From JANPLG01 sp964609085 (GTDB lineage Bacteria > Armatimonadota > SYMT01): DNA of 12,850 nt. The position numbers and the translations under genes are program-made. Each line of letters opens with the position of its first letter. Within the stretch, counting starts at the first letter, position 1. Below the pieces are notes generated by a model. That model ran no database searches. It was given only the letters and a program-made list of their open reading frames with translations, and had not been told where the DNA came from. Below are positions 6,880-12,850 of the stretch, piece by piece. Where the stretch lies: NCBI GenBank assembly GCA_964609085.1, contig CAZSRZ010000138.1, positions 1 through 12,850 of the forward strand. Reading direction: 5' to 3'.

Positions 6880-9800
6880 TTGAGCGTCGAGACGGCACAG
6901 TCGCAGGAAGAGCTGCTCCGGCGGCTGGAGAAGCTCTCACCGGAAAAGCGGGCTCTCCTCGCGCGGAAGCTCCGTAAGAAGGAGAGTGGCCCGCAGATCC
7001 CCGGCCTGCCCCGGGATGGCCGGACGTTCCCGGTCTCCTACGCGCAGCAGCGGCTCTGGTTTCTGGAACGCTGGGAGCCGGGCAATCCTGCGTACATCCA
7101 GCTCTTCAGCTTCGAGTTCACGGGTGAACTGCGCCTTGATCTCCTGCAGCAGTCCCTCAATGCGCTGATCCTGCGGCACGAGGCGCTGCGGACGGTTTTC
7201 CTGCTCGAATCGGGGGAACCACGCCAACGGGTTCTCCAGGACCTTCCGGTCGAAGTGCGGCAGATCGACCTCTCCAACGCCTCGGATCGCGACGAACGCG
7301 CAGCGGCCATCGCCGTCGAAGAGGCTCGAAAGCCCTTCGACCTCGCCATCGGACCCCTCCAGCGAGCGCTCCTGGTGCGTCTGGCGCGCGACCGTCACCG
7401 CTTGCTCCTGACCATGCACCACATCATCACCGACGGGTGGTCGGCGACGGTGCTGACGGATGAACTCTGCGCCCTATACCGCTCCCTTCACGACGGCGTC
7501 CCCAACTCGCTGACCCCGCTGCCAATCCAGTACCCGGACTTCGCGGCATGGCAGCGCGACTGGCTCGCCGGGGAGGTGATGCAGCGGCAGCTCGCCTACT
7601 GGCGAGAGCGGCTTACGCCGACGCCGCCGATTATCGATCTACCTGCCGATCACGCCCGCCCGGCGGAACAGACGTACCGGGGGGCCAGGGAGTGGCTCAA
7701 CCTGCCGGCGGAACTCGCCCACCGTGCCGGAGCACTGGCCGAGGCGGAGGGCGCTACCCCCTTTATGGTCTTGCTCACCGCGTTCCAGGCCCTGGTGCTG
7801 CGGTGGACCGGACAGCCCGATGTCGTGGTGGGGAGCGCAATCGCTAACCGCAATCTGGTCGAGCTGGAACCGCTCATCGGCTACTTCTCCAATACGCTGG
7901 TCCTCCGCGCCGACCTGAGCGGGGAGCCCACCTTCAGAGAAGCCCTGCGCCGGGTGCGGCAGATGGTCATCGCCGCGCAAGAGAACCAGGACGTGCCGTT
8001 CGAGAAGATCGTCGAGGACCTCCAGCCGGAGCGGGACCTGAGCCGTTCTCCGCTCTTCCAGTTGATGTTCCAACTCATGAACGTCCCCAGTGCGGAGATC
8101 GAACTGCCGGGAGCACGGGTCAAGGGGGAGTACCAGTTCGACAACGGGTCGACGAAATTCGATCTGACCTTCCAGATTGGTGAGGTTCGGGGAGGATATG
8201 CGGCGACCTGCGAGTATGCGACCGACCTCTTCGAACCGGCGACGATGCGCCGCCTACTCGTCCACTACCGGACCCTGCTGGACGAAGCGCTTAGCCATCC
8301 GGATGCCCCGATCACGCGGCTGGGTTTCCTCTCCGCGGAGGAGCACCGTCAGCTTCGGGACTGGAATGCCACAGAGACGGGTCACCGGAACGACCGGTGC
8401 ATGCACACCCTGGTCGCAGAGCATGCCCGACGCCGGCCGGAGGCGATCGCCGTCGTGTGTGGGGAGGCGCGGCTGACCTACGGAGAGTTGAACTCGGCGG
8501 CCAACCGTCTCGCTCACTTCCTGATCGGGCAGGGGGTGCGTCCGGACGATCGGGTGGCGCTCTGCGTGGAGCGCTCGGTTGAGATGGTTGTCGGGTTGCT
8601 CGGCATCCTCAAGTCGGGAGGCGCTTACGTGCCGCTGGACCCGACCTACCCACGCGAGCGGGTGGCGGCGATCCTCGAAGACGCGTGCCCCTCCTATCTC
8701 ATCACTACCCGCACCTTGGAGCCAGTGCTCCCCCCACACGCGGTGAGCACCCTGAGACTCGACGAGGCTGACCTAGCCGGTCAACCCGACGTGGACCCGG
8801 ATGTACCGATCGGTCCGAAAAACCTCGCCTACACGATCTTCACCTCCGGCTCGACAGGCCGGCCCAAAGGGGTGATGGTGCCGCACGGGAACGTGGTGCA
8901 CCTGGTAGAGACCGCGATCCCCATCTTCGATTTCACGGTTGAGGACTGCTGGACCGTCTTCCACTCCTTCTCCTTCGATTTCTCTGTCTGGGAAATCTGG
9001 GGGGCACTGTTGACGGGAGCGACGCTCGTGGTGGCCACCCGCGAGGAGACGCAGTCGCCGGCCTTGCTGCACGCCGCCGTCCGCCGCCATGGCGTGACCG
9101 TGCTGAACCTGACGCCGTCCTCCCACCGAGCCCTGGCCGACCAGATTGACGGGGCGCGGGATGGTTCGCGCGGCCACGAGGCGATGCCGTCGCTCCGGCT
9201 GCTATTCACCGGCGGCGAGGCGCTGCCCGGCAGTCTGGCACCGCGTTTGCTGGCGCATGGTGTGCCGGTGTGGAACTTCTATGGTCCGACCGAGTGCACG
9301 GTCTGGGCGGCCATCCACGAAGTGACACCCGAGGACGCCGAGTTCGCCAACGTCCCTGTGGGCAGGCCGCTGCCGGACAATCATCTCTACGTGCTCGATG
9401 CCCATCAGCAGCTTCTCCCCATCGGCGTTCCCGGCGAGCTCTGCATCGGGGGTCCCGGAGTCGCTCTCGGCTACTTCGGCCGGCCGGATCTCACCGAAGA
9501 GCGGTTCATTCGACGAGACGCTGCCAACCCGATCTCCGGGGATCCACGAGACACCATCTATCGCACCGGCGATCTCGCGCGGCGGCTCCCAGATGGTCGC
9601 CTCGAATTCCTCGGTCGAATGGACCACCAGGTCAAGATCCGCGGCTTCCGCATTGAGTTGGGGGAGATCGAGTCGGCGCTAGCCCGCAACCCACTCGTGG
9701 CCGCCGCTGTTGCAGTGGCGCGAGAAGATCGGATGGGCGATCCTCGCATCGTTGCCTACGTCGAGTTGCACGAGGGCACTGAGGCAGCGGGAGGGGACCT

Positions 9801-11061
9801 CCGCGCCGGCCTGCAGGACGTCTTGCCGGGCTACATGATCCCATCGCTGGTGATCGTCCTGCCATCCCTGCCCCTTTCGCCGAACGGCAAGGTGGACCGC
9901 AAGGCGCTCCCCGCGCCCGACGACGCACGCCCGGACCTGGCAGCGGGCTATGTGGCGCCGAAGGAAGAGCTGGAGCTGCAACTGGCCGGGCTCTGGTCGG
10001 AAGTGCTGGACGTGCGGCAGGTTGGCATCCACGACAACTTCTTCGACCTGGGCGGGCATTCGCTGCTGGCCGTCCGCCTCTTCTCGGAGATCGAGGAGCG
10101 GCTGGGGAAACAGCTTCCCCTGGCCACCCTGTTTCAGGCGCCGACCATTGCCCAGCTTGCGGAGATCCTGCGCAGTGACGGTTGGGAGCCGCGGTGGACC
10201 TCCCTCGTTCCGATCCAACCCAGGGGGAGTAAGCCGCCCTTCTTCTGCGTGCACGGCGGCGGCGGCCATGTCCTGTTCTACCGGCCCCTCTCGGCGAGGT
10301 TGGGGGAGGATCAACCTTTTTACGGCCTGCAGCCCCGCAGCCTCGGCGGGAAGCACCCGCCGCATACACGCATCGAGGACATGGCGAGCCACTACATCGG
10401 CGAGTTGCGGCAGGTGCAGCCGCACGGACCCTACTACCTCGGTGGGGCCTCCTACGGCGGTCGTATCGCCTTCGAGATGGCGCAGCAACTGACCCGGGCC
10501 GGCGAGGAGGTGGCCACAGTCCTCATGTTCGACACCTACGGCCCCGGGTATCCCCGGCATCCGTGGTGGTCGACCCCGATCGATCGCGGTCTGGGAGAGC
10601 TGTTCCGCAAGGTGGAGCACCATGCAGGCAGCCTCTACATGCTCCCGGCCGAGTCCCGCCTGCCGTACTTCCGCGAGAAGGCGAAGAAGGCCATTGTCGA
10701 AAGCTGGGAGTGGGTCGACGAAACGGCACGACGCGGCGCACGACAGTTGCAGCGCGCCATGGGTGCGCAGGTGAAAATCGACGAAGCGCGTGGGGGTATG
10801 ATGAAGGCGCTGCTGGCGTACCGGCCCCAGCCGTACGAGGGCCACGTTACCCTGTTCCGGGCGCTGCGCCAGCCGCCGAACACCCTCTTCGACCGCATGC
10901 TCGGCTGGGAGCCGTTCCTTCCCAACGGGATGCACATCATCGAGACGCCGGGTTACCATGCGGCAATGATCAGCGAGCCGCGCGTCCGCTTCGTGGCTGA
11001 GAAGATGTCCGTCTGGATGGACGAACTCTATGCCCGGCACGCCGGCGCGGAGAGCGACTGA
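6880..11061 (+). CDS. Nonribosomal peptide synthetase, termination module C-A-PCP-TE
   Basis: This 1393-residue complete termination module joins one amino acid to the upstream acyl group and releases the product. A charged helix (EELLRRLEKLSPEKRALLARKL) precedes the condensation domain (about 48-490), whose active site HHIITDG has His181 and Asp185; SYAQQRLWF and RHEALRTVF are LCL-like. The adenylation domain (about 508-1020) has TSGSTGRPK (655-663), FDFSVWEIW (699-707), YGPTE and Lys1004. Its ten pocket residues, read by alignment with PheA, are Asp700, Phe701, Trp704, Asn743, Phe776, Gly778, Phe800, Val808, Trp809 and Lys1004. They share seven positions with the threonine code DFWNIGMVHK as I recall it. 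The carrier protein has Ser1061 in LGGHSLL. The thioesterase (about 1108-1385) shows HGGGGH (from 1125), GASYG with Ser1191, Asp1218 and His1360. TTG 6874 is an alternative start. The gene shares its frame with the preceding one. Confidence 0.93.
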   Translation: MSVETAQSQEELLRRLEKLSPEKRALLARKLRKKESGPQIPGLPRDGRTFPVSYAQQRLWFLERWEPGNPAYIQLFSFEFTGELRLDLLQQSLNALILRHEALRTVFLLESGEPRQRVLQDLPVEVRQIDLSNASDRDERAAAIAVEEARKPFDLAIGPLQRALLVRLARDRHRLLLTMHHIITDGWSATVLTDELCALYRSLHDGVPNSLTPLPIQYPDFAAWQRDWLAGEVMQRQLAYWRERLTPTPPIIDLPADHARPAEQTYRGAREWLNLPAELAHRAGALAEAEGATPFMVLLTAFQALVLRWTGQPDVVVGSAIANRNLVELEPLIGYFSNTLVLRADLSGEPTFREALRRVRQMVIAAQENQDVPFEKIVEDLQPERDLSRSPLFQLMFQLMNVPSAEIELPGARVKGEYQFDNGSTKFDLTFQIGEVRGGYAATCEYATDLFEPATMRRLLVHYRTLLDEALSHPDAPITRLGFLSAEEHRQLRDWNATETGHRNDRCMHTLVAEHARRRPEAIAVVCGEARLTYGELNSAANRLAHFLIGQGVRPDDRVALCVERSVEMVVGLLGILKSGGAYVPLDPTYPRERVAAILEDACPSYLITTRTLEPVLPPHAVSTLRLDEADLAGQPDVDPDVPIGPKNLAYTIFTSGSTGRPKGVMVPHGNVVHLVETAIPIFDFTVEDCWTVFHSFSFDFSVWEIWGALLTGATLVVATREETQSPALLHAAVRRHGVTVLNLTPSSHRALADQIDGARDGSRGHEAMPSLRLLFTGGEALPGSLAPRLLAHGVPVWNFYGPTECTVWAAIHEVTPEDAEFANVPVGRPLPDNHLYVLDAHQQLLPIGVPGELCIGGPGVALGYFGRPDLTEERFIRRDAANPISGDPRDTIYRTGDLARRLPDGRLEFLGRMDHQVKIRGFRIELGEIESALARNPLVAAAVAVAREDRMGDPRIVAYVELHEGTEAAGGDLRAGLQDVLPGYMIPSLVIVLPSLPLSPNGKVDRKALPAPDDARPDLAAGYVAPKEELELQLAGLWSEVLDVRQVGIHDNFFDLGGHSLLAVRLFSEIEERLGKQLPLATLFQAPTIAQLAEILRSDGWEPRWTSLVPIQPRGSKPPFFCVHGGGGHVLFYRPLSARLGEDQPFYGLQPRSLGGKHPPHTRIEDMASHYIGELRQVQPHGPYYLGGASYGGRIAFEMAQQLTRAGEEVATVLMFDTYGPGYPRHPWWSTPIDRGLGELFRKVEHHAGSLYMLPAESRLPYFREKAKKAIVESWEWVDETARRGARQLQRAMGAQVKIDEARGGMMKALLAYRPQPYEGHVTLFRALRQPPNTLFDRMLGWEPFLPNGMHIIETPGYHAAMISEPRVRFVAEKMSVWMDELYARHAGAESD

Positions 11062-11070
11062 CCCGCCGGG

Positions 11071-11778
11071 ATGGCCGCGCACGCCGCGATTTGCGTTCCG
11101 CCGCTCACTTGCGGCACGGTGCATGTCTGGTCGGTCGATCTCGGCCGCCCGTACTCGGAGCTCCTCCTCACCCCTGCCGAGCGAGCGCGCGCGGCTGGAT
11201 TTCACTTCGACATCCATCGTCACCGCTGGTCCTGCTGCCGGAGCGCCCTACGTACCCTACTCGGCTCCTACCGGGGGTGCGACCCGCTGGAGGTTGCCCT
11301 GGACCTGGGTCCGCAGGGGAAACCATACCTCTCCGGCGATCCGCTCAGCTTCAACCTCTCCCACAGCGGGGACCACGCCCTGATCGCCGTCACCCGGCGC
11401 GGCCCGATTGGGGTTGACCTGGAGCTGATCCGGCCCGACAGAGACCTGCGCGGTATTGCGGCCCGCTTCTTCGCCCAGGAAGAGGGGGACATCCTTCGCA
11501 CCTATCCTGAAGACCGCTTCACCCGAGGCTTTTTCAGATGCTGGACGAGCAAGGAGGCCGTAGTGAAAGCCCACGGTCAGGGCCTGTCCCTGCCGCTGGA
11601 CCAGTTCGTCGTCTCCGTCGATCCCGACACCCCGCCCGCGTTGCTCCACACCGCCTACGATCCCCCCGATCGCGACCGCTGGCGCCTCCTGCCGACCACG
11701 CCGCCGCCCGAGGCGATGGCAGCCCTCTGCCTACCCGCCGGAGCCTGGGAAGTCGTGGAACTGCCGTTCCACCCGTAG
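11071..11778 (+). CDS. 4'-phosphopantetheinyl transferase, Sfp type
   Basis: This enzyme transfers the phosphopantetheine arm of coenzyme A to the carrier-protein serines, turning apo carriers into active holo forms. Of its 235 residues, the family motifs seen are GKPYL (83-87), FNLSHSGD (94-101), IGVDLEL (113-119, with Asp116 and Glu118 as expected magnesium ligands) and CWTSKEAVVKAHGQGL (157-172, with Glu162 and Lys166). Length and motif order fit the Sfp group, known to serve peptide and polyketide synthetases, rather than the shorter AcpS type. The start lies 9 bases after the synthetase stop, so the gene is almost certainly the last of that operon, and both carrier proteins upstream are likely clients. 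No good Shine-Dalgarno is visible at ATG 11071. An internal GTG before HVWSVDL is a possible alternative start. Confidence 0.93.
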   Translation: MAAHAAICVPPLTCGTVHVWSVDLGRPYSELLLTPAERARAAGFHFDIHRHRWSCCRSALRTLLGSYRGCDPLEVALDLGPQGKPYLSGDPLSFNLSHSGDHALIAVTRRGPIGVDLELIRPDRDLRGIAARFFAQEEGDILRTYPEDRFTRGFFRCWTSKEAVVKAHGQGLSLPLDQFVVSVDPDTPPALLHTAYDPPDRDRWRLLPTTPPPEAMAALCLPAGAWEVVELPFHP

Positions 11779-11911
11779 GCCCCCCGGTGGGCGCACCAGG
11801 ACGAAGAGATACGGATCGCCGGCCAGCGGCCCTGGCACCCCTGGGTAGGGGCCTGGCAGACCGTTGCAGCCCGCCTGCAGCGGAGAACCTGCGACGCGCT
11901 CCCCACCGGCG
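11779..11911. other. Intergenic part of the convergent gap, no gene seen
   Basis: This stretch lies between the transferase stop and the minus-strand remnant. It contains one small hairpin (11838-11851) and no open frame that I can defend. One minus-strand frame reads LAGDPYLFVLVRPPGG, which looks slightly protein-like, but it has no domain match I recognise. Confidence 0.3.
11838..11851. terminator. Weak hairpin CCCCT-GGGT-AGGGG in the convergent gap
   Basis: A five-base-pair stem with a four-base loop lies 60 bases after the transferase stop, between two convergent transcription units. That position suits a shared terminator. No T-run follows on either strand, so the call is weak. Confidence 0.2.
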
Positions 11912-12076
11912 TCAGAGCCACTCGGCGAGGTCGAGCAGTGAGAGCGTGCAGTTGGCATTCGCAGTCGATACGAGGCCGGGTTGTGCCGGGTTGATGGCGA
12001 GCGCGGTCGGGAACCAGGGCAGGGCGACGGAGTGGAGCAGCCTGCCGAAATCGTCTGCCAGGCCCTGGCCGGCGAC
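11912..12076 (-). pseudogene. Remnant of a beta-propeller (WD40-like) coding sequence
   Basis: Directly after the glycohydrolase stop, the same minus-strand frame stays open for 54 codons to a TGA at 11912-11914. Its end reads FPTALAINPAQPG followed by LVSTANANCTLSLLDLAEW. This resembles the final blade of a WD40-type propeller (pattern: alaf-P-dg..latasaDgtv.lWDla) with the signature Trp and Asp changed. There is no ATG, GTG or TTG at its head and no room for the rest of a propeller, so it would be a 3' gene fragment or chance coding-like sequence. The family assignment is tentative. Confidence 0.3.
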
Positions 12077-12850
12077 TCACGGAACCAGTCGGCGAAAGCC
12101 GTGGGCTAGAATGACGGGCATCAGCGCGACGTTCCGCAGCAGCGCTGCCGGGGCGGAGAACGTGGGGGCCGGTACGTCCACGCCCGCCACGCGCCTCTCG
12201 AGGGCCGTCCCGATGGCGCGCAGGTGGGCGGGGCCGAACGGGCCGTTGTGGATCCGGCTGACCAGTGCTTGGGGTAGGGCAGTCTCCCCGTGGAGTGCGC
12301 CGAGCCATCCACCGAGCACCGCCGCGTTGGTGTCGGTGTCCCCGCCGACGCGGATGATCTCCTTGAGTGCTCCTAGGGGTTGATCATGGGAGCGGAGCAG
12401 AAAATAGACCGCCAGGGGAATGGTGTGAAGCACGTACCCCGTGCAGCCGAGGTCTTGCGCTGCCTCCGTCTCCGGGGCGTTCCGGGCGGCCAGATCACGG
12501 GCATTCTCCAGCGCCGAAGCCATCCGGGGCTCGGTGACGCCCGACATCGCTCGCTCGACTGCCTCTTCGGGCACATGGCGCAGTAGCTCCGCAGCCAGAT
12601 CGGCGGAGAACAAGGCACCGGCCACGGCTCGCGGGTCGATGTGCGTGACTTCCGCCAGCGCCCGTCCGAAGGTCCTGCGCTTCTCGCACTCGGTGGCGAA
12701 CGCGACGCCGAGGATAGCCGACCGCATGGCCGCGCCATTCCCGGCGGATGGCACCCCCGAGGGCCGCAGTCCCACACTCGCCCGCCCACACGCGCGAAGA
12801 GTGGCCAGCCCGATTCCCCACGGAAGCCGTGCAAACCAGGCGAGCAGGGA
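12077..12850 (-). CDS. ADP-ribosylglycohydrolase family protein (DraG-like, 5' partial)
   Basis: The frame reads from the right edge to TGA at 12077-12079. Although a GTG exists at 12775, the codons before it (PLLAWFARLPWGIGLATLRA) continue the family's usual sequence ahead of SAGNGAAMRS (about 12719-12748), so the true start is outside the window. The strongest motif is GGDTDTNA (12323-12346), which carries the C-terminal aspartates that bind the dinuclear metal centre in DraG-type enzymes, followed by AVLGGWLGALHGE. The C-terminus (PAALLRN through HGFRRLVP) looks complete. The family removes ADP-ribose from proteins or small conjugates in the cytoplasm; the specific substrate here is unknown. 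The N-terminal metal-binding part cannot be checked. It is transcribed toward the synthetase operon and has no evident link to it. Confidence 0.88.
   Translation of the reverse strand, partial: SLLAWFARLPWGIGLATLRACGRASVGLRPSGVPSAGNGAAMRSAILGVAFATECEKRRTFGRALAEVTHIDPRAVAGALFSADLAAELLRHVPEEAVERAMSGVTEPRMASALENARDLAARNAPETEAAQDLGCTGYVLHTIPLAVYFLLRSHDQPLGALKEIIRVGGDTDTNAAVLGGWLGALHGETALPQALVSRIHNGPFGPAHLRAIGTALERRVAGVDVPAPTFSAPAALLRNVALMPVILAHGFRRLVP

Noticed and set aside
9679..11223. Long minus-strand open frame (514 codons) opposite the synthetase
   Set aside because: It is antisense to the carrier and thioesterase domains, whose motifs are intact on the plus strand, and it shows no domain of its own. 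Such shadows are common in GC-rich codon usage.
11655..12308. Minus-strand frame of 217 codons overlapping the glycohydrolase end and the gap
   Set aside because: It is rich in Arg and Pro and out of frame with the glycohydrolase motifs, so it is a shadow.
12077..12775. Glycohydrolase as a complete gene starting at GTG 12775
   Set aside because: The frame continues to the window edge with sequence typical of the family ahead of the SAGNGA motif, so the gene is cut by the window.

Overview
This is a GC-rich window (about two thirds G+C by eye) with bacterial gene organisation, GTG/TTG starts and short intergenic gaps. The style fits a high-GC phylum such as Chloroflexota (Sphaerobacter/Thermomicrobia-like) or Actinomycetota. 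That placement is inference from composition and gene style, not from a marker gene.

Layout. Positions 2-2531 hold three co-directional genes: the 3' part of a class I SAM methyltransferase that resembles the PhcB-type 3-hydroxyacyl methyl ester family, a small proline-rich protein with two membrane segments, and an OppD/DppD-type ABC ATPase without its permeases. A 214-base leader (2532-2745) with a perfect 14-base palindrome then precedes the main feature, a compact nonribosomal assembly line at 2746-11778. It consists of a loading protein (A-subdomain-like N-terminus, acyl-acid ligase, ketoreductase-fold domain, carrier protein), a termination protein (condensation, adenylation, carrier, thioesterase) and an Sfp-type phosphopantetheinyl transferase. 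Beyond a 298-base convergent gap lies the 3' part of a minus-strand ADP-ribosylglycohydrolase that runs off the right edge. A short beta-propeller-like coding remnant lies immediately after its stop.

How the genes fit together. The ligase should activate a carboxylic acid as an acyl-adenylate and load it onto the first carrier. The condensation domain would then join it to one amino acid chosen by the second protein (pocket DFWNFGFVWK, closest to threonine codes I recall), and the thioesterase would release the product. The phosphopantetheinyl transferase at the operon end would arm both carriers. The predicted product is therefore a small N-acyl amino acid or a lactone or ester of one. No ketosynthase or acyltransferase is present.

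The most unusual points are the ketoreductase-fold domain, which lacks nearly all canonical catalytic and cofactor residues, the vestigial A-subdomain before the ligase, and a 17-base-period repeat at the junction of the two synthetase genes that may have displaced the original start codon.
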